Shown: one piece after another, positions 27,836 through 36,326 of the stretch
Layout: the number at the start of each line of letters is the position of its first letter
Position numbering within the stretch: position 1 is the first letter of the stretch
From: Terriglobales bacterium
Lineage (GTDB): Bacteria; Acidobacteriota; Terriglobia; Terriglobales; Acidobacteriaceae
Assembly: GCA_015654835.1 (NCBI GenBank)
Contig: JAATGG010000134.1
Span: forward strand, 1-56,924
Length of the DNA: 56,924 bases
Direction: 5' to 3'
Program-made: the position numbers and the translations under genes
Notes under the pieces: model-generated
What the model was told of the DNA's origin: nothing
Databases searched by the model: none
The model's input: the letters and a program-made list of their open reading frames with translations, nothing else

Positions 27836-28842
27836 CCCCCCCCCGCCGCTTCCTGCTGCCCCTAGCCCCCTTCTATCGGCTGGCGCTTGCTGCCCGCACC
27901 CTTCGCTTGCGGTGGGGGCTGGAGCCGGTGCGCCGCCTCCGCTTCCCGGTCATCAGCATCGGCAATCTTTCTACCGGCGGAGCCGGCAAGACGCCGCTCG
28001 CCATCGCGCTCGCCCACTCGCTCACCCTTCGCGGCGTTCATGTGGACGTGCTCTCCAGGGGATACGGTCGCACCAGCCAGTGGCCTGCCCGCGTTCGCCT
28101 CGACGGAACTGCCGAGGAGTTTGGTGACGAGCCTCTGCTGATTGCACGCGAGGCCCAAGTCCCGGTCTACGTGGCCCGCCAGCGCTATGAGGCAGGCAAA
28201 CTGGCCGAGGCATCGCTTGAGATCGGGGAAGAGAGTCAACCTATCGCCCATATTCTGGACGACGGCTTTCAACACCGGCAACTCCATCGTGACGTCGATC
28301 TTCTGCTGCTCAATGGGCAGGATTGGCGAGACAGCCTGCTGCCTGCGGGTAACCTGCGCGAGCCGCTTGGCGCCTTGACGCGGGCCGACGTCCTCGCAAT
28401 CCCGGCGAATGAATCGGATTTGGAGTCTGAATTGCGAGCCTGGGGATGGAAAGGGCCGATTTGGCGGCTGGTTCGCTGCATGGAAGTCCCCAACGTAGCG
28501 GGACCTGTGATTGCTTTCTGCGGCATCGCCCGTCCGGAACAGTTTTTTCGCGGCTTGCAAGCCGCCGGCATCTCACCTGCCGCCCAGATCGCCTTCCCTG
28601 ATCACCATCGCTACACCAGCCGCGATCTTCAGCGCATCCTGGCTTCCGGCCACGCGGCAAATGCCACCGCCCTTGTCACTACGGATAAGGATCTGGTTCG
28701 CCTGGGACCGCTCTCCGAAACCGTTGCCGGGCACCTGCCGCTCAAGACAGCCCGGTTGCGGGTCGAGATCGACAAGCAGGCGGAGTGCATCGACTGGCTG
28801 GTGGACCGGCTTCGGCAGGCTCAGGCGAATCCGGCGCTGTGA
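27832..28842 (+). CDS. lpxK: Tetraacyldisaccharide 4'-kinase (lipid A)
   Basis: 336 aa. A Walker A motif in SIGNLSTGGAGKTP (about residues 42-54) and the DDGFQHRQLHRD motif identify LpxK, which phosphorylates the 4' position of the lipid A disaccharide. Its ATG overlaps the waaA stop. Codons 2-4 are part of a nine-C run at 27836-27844, so slippage by one base would abolish the frame immediately after the start. Confidence 0.94.
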   Translation: MTPPRRFLLPLAPFYRLALAARTLRLRWGLEPVRRLRFPVISIGNLSTGGAGKTPLAIALAHSLTLRGVHVDVLSRGYGRTSQWPARVRLDGTAEEFGDEPLLIAREAQVPVYVARQRYEAGKLAEASLEIGEESQPIAHILDDGFQHRQLHRDVDLLLLNGQDWRDSLLPAGNLREPLGALTRADVLAIPANESDLESELRAWGWKGPIWRLVRCMEVPNVAGPVIAFCGIARPEQFFRGLQAAGISPAAQIAFPDHHRYTSRDLQRILASGHAANATALVTTDKDLVRLGPLSETVAGHLPLKTARLRVEIDKQAECIDWLVDRLRQAQANPAL

Positions 28843-28854
28843 GAAAATCAGATC

Positions 28855-29919
28855 TTGCACACGCAATCCAAGTTTCGCTTGCTCGTGGTGCGCCTCGGCG
28901 CCATGGGCGACATTTTGCACGCGCTGCCGGCTGTGACGGCGCTGCGGCAGATTCATCCCTATTGGGTAATCGACTGGGTGGTCGAGCCGCACTGGCGTCC
29001 TCTGCTGGCTGCCGTCGGAGCCACCGGTCAGGGGCCTCGGCAGCCCATTGTCGATGGGCTGCACCTGGCTTCCGCAAAGGCTTGGGGACGAAATCCCTTG
29101 AGCCGCAAGACCTTTCATGAAATCAAGATGTTGCGTCGCGCCTTGAAGGCTGGCAGCTACGATGCGGTGCTCGATCTGCAGGGAGCCGTCCGGTCGGCGC
29201 TGATAGCCCGCATGGCCGGCAGTCACCGCCTGATCGGCGAGGCGGAGCCGCGTGAGTGGGCCGCCCGTCTGCTCTTTACCTATCGCATGCCCACGACCGG
29301 CGCGCATGTGATCGAGCAGGATGTGGAAGTGGCTTCGGCAATCGCCGCCGACCCTCTCACCCCTGTCCAACCCTGGCTGCCCGTCGACCCGGTCGCCGAG
29401 GCCTGGGCCGATCAGGTGCTGCCGCCCACTGACACTCAGCCTGCCGTGCTCCTCAACCCCGGCGCCGGCTGGGGTGCCAAGCGCTGGCCGGTCGAGCGGT
29501 ATGCCGCCGTTGCCCAGGGACTTGCCGAGCGGGGATTTAGCGTCCTGGTAAATGCCGGGCCGGGCGAAGAGTCGCTGGTGGAGCCAATCGCCGCCGCTAC
29601 CGGCAATGGGGTCACTCCGCTTATCAGCACACTCGACCAGCTCATCGCACTCACCCGCCGCGTGGCGCTGGTCATTGCCGGCGATACCGGCCCTCTTCAT
29701 TTGGCCTGCGCACTGAGGCGCCCGGTCGTGGGCATCTATGGCCCCACCGACCCAAGCCGCAACGGCCCTTTCGGCACCTGCGCCAAAGTGCTTCGTAGCC
29801 CCGAAAGCCGCCGCGATCACAGCCGTAGAGCGGCGCCCGAGGCCGGTTTATTGACCATTTCGCCCGCGGATGTCCTGCAGGCCGCCGAAGAACTCCTTTA
29901 TTCTGAGACCTCCTCATGA
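28855..29919 (+). CDS. waaC: Lipopolysaccharide heptosyltransferase I (GT9 family)
   Basis: 354 aa from a TTG start; no better start lies before the first strand FRLLVVRLGAMGD. The GT9 signatures are LGAMGDILHALPA at the N-terminus and NPGAGWGAKRWP with VIAGDTGPLHLAC in the C-terminal half. The protein adds the first heptose to Kdo. Substrate choice among GT9 enzymes is inferred from the operon with waaA and lpxK. It overlaps the next gene by 4 nt. Confidence 0.88.
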   Translation: MHTQSKFRLLVVRLGAMGDILHALPAVTALRQIHPYWVIDWVVEPHWRPLLAAVGATGQGPRQPIVDGLHLASAKAWGRNPLSRKTFHEIKMLRRALKAGSYDAVLDLQGAVRSALIARMAGSHRLIGEAEPREWAARLLFTYRMPTTGAHVIEQDVEVASAIAADPLTPVQPWLPVDPVAEAWADQVLPPTDTQPAVLLNPGAGWGAKRWPVERYAAVAQGLAERGFSVLVNAGPGEESLVEPIAAATGNGVTPLISTLDQLIALTRRVALVIAGDTGPLHLACALRRPVVGIYGPTDPSRNGPFGTCAKVLRSPESRRDHSRRAAPEAGLLTISPADVLQAAEELLYSETSS

Positions 29920-30533
29920 CTCAATCTGGCATCCATCCGCCGCAGAATGACTGGATCGCCCGCTGGCAGCGCGTGGCTCGGCGCATCCGCGTGCCGCTGG
30001 GTTTTGCGACCGCTGCCCTTTATCTATTCGAGCTTTGGCGGCGCGTTCCGCAACCTGCCGCTGTTGCCTGGAGCTTGGCGCTGGTGTTGCCCGGCCTTTG
30101 GCTGCGCGGCTACGCAGCCGGATACGTCAAAAAGAACCGCGAGCTGACCGTGTCCGGCCCCTATGCGTACACCCGCAACCCACTCTATCTGGGATCAATC
30201 CTGATCGCCGCCGGTTTTGCACTGGCTTTGCTCAGTTGGCCCGTAGCGGCGGCTCTGGCTGTCATGTTTTTGGTGATTTATATCCCCGTGATCGTCTCGG
30301 AAGAGCGTTTTCTTCGCGCTACCTTCGCCGGTTTCGACGAATATTGCCATCGGGTGCCCCGCCTGATTCCGCGCCCCATGGCAGCCCGCTCCGAAGACGG
30401 TTCCGGCAGCTTTTCTTTCACGCTCTATGTCAAACACCGCGAGTACAATGCTGCTATAGGGACGGCATTCCTTTACCTGAGTCTGCTCTTCCTCCGGGCA
30501 GTTCTCGGTGTGTTTGTGCACGTTTCGCGGTGA
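29916..30533 (+). CDS. Isoprenylcysteine carboxyl methyltransferase/phospholipid methyltransferase-like membrane protein
   Basis: 205 aa with four or five hydrophobic helices. The motif GPYAYTRNPLYLGS and the following SEERFLRATFAGFDEYCHRVPRLIPR are characteristic of the ICMT/PEMT family, which bind S-adenosylmethionine at the membrane. The substrate is unknown. Its 4-nt overlap with waaC suggests a role in envelope lipid or core modification. Confidence 0.88.
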   Translation: MTQSGIHPPQNDWIARWQRVARRIRVPLGFATAALYLFELWRRVPQPAAVAWSLALVLPGLWLRGYAAGYVKKNRELTVSGPYAYTRNPLYLGSILIAAGFALALLSWPVAAALAVMFLVIYIPVIVSEERFLRATFAGFDEYCHRVPRLIPRPMAARSEDGSGSFSFTLYVKHREYNAAIGTAFLYLSLLFLRAVLGVFVHVSR

Positions 30534-30571
30534 GCGGTTTTGAAGCCCTGAGAGTCAAATTGATCGAATGC

Positions 30572-31369
30572 ATGAAGGAGCCTTGCCTGACGGTGAAGAC
30601 GCGCACAACCGCAGCAACTATTTTTTGCGCCCTCGTCATTGCTTTGGCGCTCCAAATTCACGGCCAGCAGACGCCAGCACTCCCGGCGCCGCGGCCAGGA
30701 TTCAGCTTTCCGCAGAGACAGACCCTCACCTATTCGGTCGATTGGCGCGTGTTTCCGGCTGCTACCGCCGTAGTGCATTTTGAGGCGGCAGGCGACCGCG
30801 AGCGCCTCACGGTGAGTGGCGACACCATCGGCGCCATCAATATGCTCTTCCACGTAAGCGACCACTTTCAGACCACCTTTGACCGCAACCAGGGCTGCAG
30901 TTATGAGTTCGACAAGCAGACGGTGGAAGGCCGCCGGCGCGTGAATTCCACACTTCGGCTCGACTACGGCCAAGGCAAGTCGATTCTGGACGAGAGAAAC
31001 CTGGTCACCGGGCAGAGCAAGCATATCGAGGTGGGCGTTCCCGGCTGTCTGACCGATCTGCTTTCCGGCGTGTTTTACGCCTCGTCCCAACCCATGGAGA
31101 TCGGCCACAGCTTTGCCCTGCCGGTGGTGGATGCCATGCACACTGTGGCCGTCACCATGAAGGTGGAGAGCCGCGAAGAGATCAAGACGCCGCTGGGGAC
31201 CTTTAAGACCCTGCGCGTGCAGCCCACGGCCGACGCCGGTGTCGTCAAGAATCGCGGCAACATCTGGATCTGGTACACCGACGACGAGCGCCATTTGCCG
31301 GTGCAGATGCGGGCTCGCTCCTTCTGGGGAACCATCACCTTCCGGCTGACCGGCAACGACAACCGATAG
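30572..31369 (+). CDS. DUF3108 domain exported protein
   Basis: 265 aa from ATG 30572; GTG 30593, with AGGAG about 12 nt upstream, would place the signal peptide at the very N-terminus. The signal peptide (IFCALVIALALQIHGQQ) is followed by a beta-barrel-like domain with LTYSVDWRVFPAATA, TPLGTFKTLRVQP and WIWYTDDERHLPVQM, which are DUF3108 features. Function unknown; proteins of this family often accompany envelope genes. It lies 38 nt after the methyltransferase gene and probably ends the operon. Confidence 0.85.
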   Translation: MKEPCLTVKTRTTAATIFCALVIALALQIHGQQTPALPAPRPGFSFPQRQTLTYSVDWRVFPAATAVVHFEAAGDRERLTVSGDTIGAINMLFHVSDHFQTTFDRNQGCSYEFDKQTVEGRRRVNSTLRLDYGQGKSILDERNLVTGQSKHIEVGVPGCLTDLLSGVFYASSQPMEIGHSFALPVVDAMHTVAVTMKVESREEIKTPLGTFKTLRVQPTADAGVVKNRGNIWIWYTDDERHLPVQMRARSFWGTITFRLTGNDNR

Positions 31370-31395
31370 AGCCGGCTGCAGCTATAAAGGCGTGC

Positions 31396-31725
31396 CTACT
31401 GCATTCGGTAGCGTTCGCGCATGAGCCGCTGCAGCCTCGGCCAGAAGAGCAGATTGAAGGCCAGTTCCTTGTCAGGAAACATGGTCAGCGCCACGCGCCG
31501 TGTGTCCGCCACCATCTCCGACGCCTGTTCGACGCCCAGGGTGGAGTCTTGCAGAATGACCTGCATCACCATATTCACCACCATTTGCAGACGGCGAATC
31601 TTCCGGCTCTCTTCCTGCAGTTCTTCAGGCGACTGAGCGAGCGGGTGAGCCTCGGTGGTGAGGTGGTTTGAAGAAGCAGGGCCAGCGGTGGACTGCGGCC
31701 CCCACGGAAGATCCGTTAGACCCAT
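31396..31725 (-). CDS. Conserved-looking small cytoplasmic protein, unknown function
   Basis: 109 aa from ATG 31725, which has an AGGAGGGA ribosome binding site 6-7 nt upstream; the longer in-frame extension is rejected. The sequence is alpha-helical with an EELQEESRKIRRLQMVVNMV stretch and a basic, aromatic C-terminus. No signal peptide or known domain. It is divergent from mnmG and convergent with the DUF3108 gene. Confidence 0.75.
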   Translation of the reverse strand: MGLTDLPWGPQSTAGPASSNHLTTEAHPLAQSPEELQEESRKIRRLQMVVNMVMQVILQDSTLGVEQASEMVADTRRVALTMFPDKELAFNLLFWPRLQRLMRERYRMQ

Positions 31726-31897
31726 GCGGCTATCCCTCCTGATACGGTGTGAGATGGCGTGCGTTGTGTGAATCGTACCATCGGCGGCGAAATTTTCCTT
31801 CCGGTTTGTTGCCGTTCGTTGTTCGTGCACCCGGTGGATTTCGGTCGAATGGGTCTCTGGCTGCGCCCTAACCCGGCAATCCGTAGAATGGAAGTGG

Positions 31898-33880
31898 ATG
31901 GTTTTTACCGAACAATACGATGTCGCTGTGGTCGGTGCCGGCCACGCCGGCTGCGAGGCGGCAATGGCGGCTGCCCGCATGGGCCTCAAGACTGCCCTGA
32001 TCACCATGAATCTCGACCTGATCGCGCAGATGAGCTGCAATCCGGCTGTCGGCGGCGTGGCCAAGGGGCACCTGGTCCGCGAGGTCGATGCCCTGGGCGG
32101 TGTCATGGGCGAAGTAGCCGACGCAGTCGGCATCCAGTTTCGCCTGTTGAATACCTCGCGCGGGCCGGCAGTCTGGAGCCCCCGAGCCCAGTGCGACAAG
32201 CAGCTTTACCGCGTCAAGATGCGCGAAGTGCTCGAAGCCCAGCTTGGACTGCACATCCGCCAGGCCGAGGTGGTCGATCTGGTGCTCCAAGAGACCGGTT
32301 CCGGCATCGCGGATCCTTCTGAAGACCACGGCAGGCCGCGCCGCAAAGTGCTGGGCCTCAAGCTGCGGGATGGGCGCCGGCTGCTGGCCGGGGCCACCAT
32401 CATCACCACTGGAACCTTTCTGAACGGACTGATTCACTGTGGCGAAGAGCGCTATCCGGCCGGACGCAGCGGCGAGCCTGCCAGCGTCCTTCTCGGCGAG
32501 GCGTTGCGGGCGCTGGGCCTTCGCACCTGCCGGCTCAAGACCGGGACACCGCCGCGGCTCGACGGTCGTACTATCCGCTGGGACGCCTTCGAGGAACAGC
32601 CCGGCGACGCTGACCCCACGCCCTTCAGCTTCCGCACCAGGAAGATCGTGCAGCCACAAATAAGCTGCCATATTGCCTTTACCACGCCGGAAACACTGCG
32701 CCTGATTCGTGAAAATGTGCACCGTTCGGCAATGTATTCCGGCCAGATCGAGGGCATCGGGCCGCGCTATTGTCCCTCCATCGAAGACAAGATCGTCAAA
32801 TTTCCCGACAAGACGCAGCACCAGTTCTTTCTGGAACCGGAAGGATTGAATACCCACGAAGTCTACGTCAACGGCATGTCTACCTCGCTCCCCATGGAGG
32901 TCCAGTGGCAGATTGTGCGCTCGATTCCCGGCCTCGATCAGGCCGAAATGTTGCGCCCCGGTTATGCCATCGAATACGACAGCGTAGACGCGACGGAATT
33001 GGATCGCACCCTGCGCGTGAAGAGCATGGAAGGCCTGTATCTTGCCGGCCAGATCAACGGCACCAGCGGCTATGAAGAAGCCGCCTGTCAGGGCATCATG
33101 GCCGGAATCAACGCCGCTCTTTGGCTCAAGGGCCTGCCGCCGTTCACCATGGATCGGACCGAAGGCTACACCGGAATCCTGATCGACGACCTCATCTCGA
33201 AGGGGACCAACGAGCCCTACCGGATGTTCACCTCGCGGGCCGAGTTCCGGCTGCACCTGCGGATCGATAACGCCGACCGGCGGCTCACTCCATACGGGCG
33301 CCGCCTGGGGCTGATCGGCGACGAGGCCTGGGCCGAATACGAGCGGAAACAAGCGCGTATGGCCGCGCTTGACCGGCTGCTTACGACCCGGAGAGTGGAC
33401 GCAGAACGGTTGGCGCAAGCCGGTTTCGGCGAACTGACCGCGACCGCCGGCTCCACCTGGGCTCATCTGCTCAAGCGGCCCGAAGTGACCATTGAGCCGG
33501 TGCTTGGCGCGATCCGCGAAAGCCTTGCGGCACAGCCCTTGCTGGCTGAGATGGCGGCTGCGGTGGAGCGCGGCGGCACTCTGCCGAGCATAATCCGCAA
33601 CGAGGCTCGGGCGGTCGAAACCGAAATCAAGTTTGCCGGCTACCTGGAGCAGCAGAAAAAGTCGATCGACAAGCTCAAAGCTGCCGAGGCTGTCGCAATT
33701 CCCGAATGGATCGAGTACGGAACCATCAGCGGGCTTTCCCGCGAAATGCGCGAAACCCTGGAACGGGTCCGCCCCGGAACCATCGGGCAAGCTAGTCGCA
33801 TTCCCGGAGTGACCCCGGCCGCGCTCAGCCTGGTCCATGTTTCTATCCGCGTGCAGGCGGCACGGCGGGTGGCCGGTTAG
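31898..33880 (+). CDS. mnmG: tRNA uridine-5-carboxymethylaminomethyl modification enzyme MnmG (GidA)
   Basis: 660 aa. The FAD-binding motif [17 protein letters not shown] begins near residue 11, followed by [23 protein letters not shown] and [17 protein letters not shown], both GidA signatures. The C-terminal helical domain with [14 protein letters not shown] binds MnmE. The pair modifies wobble U34 of several tRNAs. GGAAG precedes ATG 31898. The common partner genes mnmE and rsmG are not in the window. A long opposite-strand ORF over this gene is a GC-bias artefact. Confidence 0.96.
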   Translation: MVFTEQYDVAVVGAGHAGCEAAMAAARMGLKTALITMNLDLIAQMSCNPAVGGVAKGHLVREVDALGGVMGEVADAVGIQFRLLNTSRGPAVWSPRAQCDKQLYRVKMREVLEAQLGLHIRQAEVVDLVLQETGSGIADPSEDHGRPRRKVLGLKLRDGRRLLAGATIITTGTFLNGLIHCGEERYPAGRSGEPASVLLGEALRALGLRTCRLKTGTPPRLDGRTIRWDAFEEQPGDADPTPFSFRTRKIVQPQISCHIAFTTPETLRLIRENVHRSAMYSGQIEGIGPRYCPSIEDKIVKFPDKTQHQFFLEPEGLNTHEVYVNGMSTSLPMEVQWQIVRSIPGLDQAEMLRPGYAIEYDSVDATELDRTLRVKSMEGLYLAGQINGTSGYEEAACQGIMAGINAALWLKGLPPFTMDRTEGYTGILIDDLISKGTNEPYRMFTSRAEFRLHLRIDNADRRLTPYGRRLGLIGDEAWAEYERKQARMAALDRLLTTRRVDAERLAQAGFGELTATAGSTWAHLLKRPEVTIEPVLGAIRESLAAQPLLAEMAAAVERGGTLPSIIRNEARAVETEIKFAGYLEQQKKSIDKLKAAEAVAIPEWIEYGTISGLSREMRETLERVRPGTIGQASRIPGVTPAALSLVHVSIRVQAARRVAG

Positions 33881-34041
33881 AGATGTTTCGATTCACCGCC
33901 TGCCTTTGAAATCGTGCCAAGGAGCGTTTTTCTAAGAAAGCGCCTCTTGCTATGCCTGGCCTTCGGTAAACATCAGAATCGAAATGGGTTTCGTGAAAGG
34001 TATCAATAGGTGGAATCTCTGTGTGGGTTTGCCGGGATTTC

Positions 34042-34188
34042 TCAGCGCCGCGCCGCTTCCTGCGAGGCTTGGCGATAGACCTGCGAAGAAACCAGATGCC
34101 ATGCGATGAGGCCGAAGAGCAACCCGGCCCCCGATACCACCACGAAGGAAGAAAGAACCATGCGTGTGCCCAGCGACGAGCGATTCAT
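34042..34188 (-). CDS. Single-pass membrane microprotein (48 aa), unknown function
   Basis: A 48-residue frame running from ATG 34188 to the TGA at 34042-34044. A basic start (MNRSSLGTR) leads into one strong hydrophobic helix (MVLSSFVVVSGAGLLFGLIA) and a polar tail rich in Gln, Ala and Arg (SSQVYRQASQEAARR). A purine-rich AAGGGA lies about 10 nt upstream. The layout is that of a genuine small membrane protein, but I recognise no family. It is downstream of the SnoaL/DUF4440-like gene on the same strand. Confidence 0.5.
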   Translation of the reverse strand: MNRSSLGTRMVLSSFVVVSGAGLLFGLIAWHLVSSQVYRQASQEAARR

Positions 34189-34336
34189 GAGAAGGAATCC
34201 CTTTCCAGTGTCGCGAGTCTGTCTCTAGGCCCGATCACCCCACGCACAACGGGTATATCGGCCAGGTCATGGCGCGCATGAGAGAGCGCCAAACTCCGCC
34301 GCACAAAGGAAACCCGATCCGGGTTCTCGCCAGCCG

Positions 34337-34909
34337 CTACTGGTTCGTCTTATCGCTCTTTGAAAACAAAGGGATATGGAAAGGCATCTCTGCCTCGGAC
34401 TGCTTCTTTTTGGGCTTTGCATTCGGCGAGTCCGCGCGTAACACCGTGCGCTGCGAATTGATGCACAGCCAGCCGCCGCGCACCTTCTCGAACACATGGG
34501 TGAAGACCCCCTTTTCATCCACCGGAGCCGATCCGACCTTGTGGTGCAGCACATAGGTGCCATTGGCCACCGCAATGTCCCCCAGCAGGCGGACGGTGAT
34601 CACTCGCTGATCGAGGTGCAGAGTTTTGTCCTCTGCCGTAATGACCTGGGCGAGCTGCTGATTCCGAGTGCTGATGTCTCCACTGGCGGAAACATCGACA
34701 AACAACGGCGATAGCACAAGCTCAAGCCCGTATTGGTCCCTCTGGTTGATCGAGTTGGACCACGAATCTTCAATTTTCTGGAATTCGCGAAGCTCCGGGC
34801 TCGCCGTAGAGGTGACAGCGGGCTGGGCTGCAGACGGTGCCGGGCTCTGGGCCACGATCGCGCCGCATGAGAGCAGAAAAGCAAAAAAACACGCCAGAAA
34901 ACGGTTCAT
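34337..34909 (-). CDS. Exported SnoaL/NTF2-like (DUF4440) protein
   Basis: 190 aa from ATG 34909, which has GGGAG 10 nt upstream; ATG 34927 would add 6 residues. The signal peptide MNRFLACFFAFLLSCGAIVA ends near VAQ. The following domain has the pattern of the NTF2-like DUF4440 family: a helix with ELREFQKIEDSWSNSINQRD, then DVSASGD, and strands ending in VFEKVRGGWLCINSQ. Its ligand or activity is unknown. The last 30 residues are Lys-rich and probably disordered. Confidence 0.75.
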   Translation of the reverse strand: MNRFLACFFAFLLSCGAIVAQSPAPSAAQPAVTSTASPELREFQKIEDSWSNSINQRDQYGLELVLSPLFVDVSASGDISTRNQQLAQVITAEDKTLHLDQRVITVRLLGDIAVANGTYVLHHKVGSAPVDEKGVFTHVFEKVRGGWLCINSQRTVLRADSPNAKPKKKQSEAEMPFHIPLFSKSDKTNQ

Positions 34910-34969
34910 ACGAAAAGAAACTCCCATATCCGATGATATCTCTTGGACGCGGCAAGCAGGCCGAACGCG

Positions 34970-34996
34970 AGCAGCCCCCCCCGGGGGGGGGCTGCT
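34970..34996. repeat. Perfect GC hairpin (C8/G9) at the end of the Crp/Fnr gene
   Basis: AGCAG plus eight C is followed directly by nine G plus CTGCT, an almost perfect palindrome. It overlaps the stop codon (34995-34997) of the leftward regulator gene. No T-tract follows on either strand. It could act as a transcription block or RNA-end stabiliser; the loop would be only a few G/C bases. Confidence 0.7.
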
Positions 34997-35747
34997 ACAG
35001 CAGCGCCTGCAGCCGCTCGGGATGAAGGAGGGTCACGATCGAGTCTTCAATGCAGATCCAGCCATCCTTGCGGAACTGGCCGAGAGTGCGGGTGACGGTT
35101 TCCCGGGTGGTGCAGGCCATGGAAGCCATCTCCTCATGGGTGAGCAGCAGCGGAAAACGGAACCCGCCGTCGTTCAGGTGCTCGCCGATCTGCTGAGCCA
35201 GTTCCACCAGCAGCCGGCCCAGGCGCGCGGCCACGGTTTCGGCCAGAGCAATCCGGCAGGCATCCTGCAAGGCGAAACGGTATTCCTGGCAAATGCACTG
35301 CACGGCCCGCATCTGGGCTTCTTTATGGGTGCGCAGAAAGCCGAGAAAACGCTCCCGTTCGACCGGGCGAAGCTGGGCGGAGGTCAGTGATTCGGCGGAA
35401 ACCTCGTAGACGCCGTGAGAAAGAACCGCGTAGAGGCCGAGCATCGAGCCTGGGCCGGCGACGCGGACGATCATCTGCCGGTCTTGCACGCGTCCTGCCG
35501 TCAGTTTGAGATAGCCATTGCAAATGAGATAGAGGCAGCGGGCGTCTTCGCCCTGCGTAAAGAGAGGTGCCTGCGAAGGCAGCGAAATGGTGCTGGTGGC
35601 CAGTTCAAGATCTGCCAGCACGGAACTGCCCAGGGAGCAGAACCAGCCGGGCCGGCGATTGGAGCAGGCAGCACAGCCCACGGGAGCCTGGCGCGGCATA
35701 TGCCTTAACCGGGCTTGTATTGCGATTGGGTTCTCTGCGTCCGCCAT
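34995..35747 (-). CDS. Crp/Fnr-family transcription regulator
   Basis: 250 aa from ATG 35747; the frame extends 24 codons upstream to 35819. It has a cyclic-nucleotide-binding-type beta-roll (about residues 50-140), a dimer helix and a C-terminal winged helix. An N-terminal cysteine set (Cys25, Cys28, Cys37; CX2CX8C) recalls iron-sulfur Fnr sensors, although the spacing differs from E. coli FNR. In the recognition helix (THEEMASMACTTRETVTRTL) Arg215, Glu216 and Arg220 sit where CRP has Arg180, Glu181 and Arg185. That set is known to favour TGTGA half-sites, whereas FNR replaces the first Arg by Val and reads TTGAT. Two TGTGA-N6-TCAC sites lie between this gene and the divergent cytochrome operon, so it is the likely regulator. 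Effector unknown. Confidence 0.92.
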   Translation of the reverse strand: MADAENPIAIQARLRHMPRQAPVGCAACSNRRPGWFCSLGSSVLADLELATSTISLPSQAPLFTQGEDARCLYLICNGYLKLTAGRVQDRQMIVRVAGPGSMLGLYAVLSHGVYEVSAESLTSAQLRPVERERFLGFLRTHKEAQMRAVQCICQEYRFALQDACRIALAETVAARLGRLLVELAQQIGEHLNDGGFRFPLLLTHEEMASMACTTRETVTRTLGQFRKDGWICIEDSIVTLLHPERLQALL

Positions 35748-35913
35748 GGTCTTGCCCGTCCGCCGCCGGTACAACAATTTGGGTTCTGTACCGAAGCCGC
35801 CCCTTGAACACCGCTGCAAAATTCTGCATTCTGAATGAGCGTGCCCTGCGTTTTCTTGAAGGTGTTCGCTTGCTTTCTTTATGAAAGTGTGCCGGAGGGG
35901 CGGTGTTGGTGGA

Positions 35914-35929
35914 TGTGATGGATCTCACG
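35914..35929. promoter_or_regulatory. CRP-type operator, regulator-proximal
   Basis: TGTGATGGATCTCACG matches the TGTGA-N6-TCACA consensus at 9 of 10 defined positions. It is centred at 35921.5, about 174 nt before the Crp/Fnr start codon. It may serve autoregulation; the only nearby -10-like element for the regulator is CATAAA on the minus strand (35878-35883), which gives a centre near -50. Confidence 0.65.
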
Positions 35930-36112
35930 TCTCAGTTGGAGGCGAGCGTCCCCAGCCGCAAGGCGGCGCGGGGGCGGGACCCGCCGGTCGGCACTATATA
36001 CGCTTCTCTCCCCGAGGACTGCGAGCGGAAACGGCGGAAAGGCCGCTATCTCCTGCAAGCTGTGTCACTTTGGGCGGGGAAATTCCACCTGCCAACCCCT
36101 ATCTCTGCCGGA

Positions 36113-36128
36113 TGTGATGAATATCACC
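36113..36128. promoter_or_regulatory. CRP-type operator, operon-proximal
   Basis: TGTGATGAATATCACC matches TGTGA-N6-TCACA at 9 of 10 defined positions. Its centre (36120.5) lies 41.5 nt upstream of the start point predicted from the -10 element at 36150-36155, the classical class II activator position. Confidence 0.7.
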
Positions 36129-36149
36129 GTGTCCGGCTCCAAAAAAACG

Positions 36150-36155
36150 TACGAT
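36150..36155 (+). promoter_or_regulatory. Predicted -10 element of the cytochrome operon
   Basis: TACGAT matches TATAAT at 4 of 6 positions, including both TA and AT ends. No good -35 box is present at the right distance, as expected for an activator-dependent promoter whose activator covers that position. The predicted start is near 36162. Confidence 0.5.
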
Positions 36156-36326
36156 TCTGCGCATGAAGTGATGCTCCGCACAACGAGCACCTTCCGCAAA
36201 AAACGGCCCCCGAGCCGCGCTGCCGAGCCGGTGCTCCGAAGAGGAAAACCCAAGCAAAGTCGCACGGAATTGGGGTTAGTTCTTCGCGGAATGGGCGACG
36301 AGATCACCTAAGGCGGTATTTTTTTG

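Larger units (their letters stand above)
35748..36326. other. Divergent regulatory region between the regulator and the cytochrome operon
   Basis: 579 nt with no supported gene. It holds two CRP-type palindromes, a candidate -10 element and what would be a leader of about 165 nt for the cytochrome operon. A 65-codon frame at 36114-36311 overlaps the second palindrome and the -10 element and lacks a ribosome binding site, so I do not call it. Confidence 0.7.

Noticed and set aside
31868-33838. 656-codon ORF opposite mnmG
   Set aside because: Fully antisense to a clear MnmG; long antisense frames are common in GC-rich coding DNA and it matches no family.
33915-33950. Imperfect hairpin after mnmG as a terminator
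   Set aside because: The pairing depends on G-U pairs and bulges, and no T-tract follows.
36114-36311. 65-codon ORF in the divergent regulatory region
   Set aside because: It would start inside the operator and cover the -10 element, and has no ribosome binding site or recognisable protein pattern.
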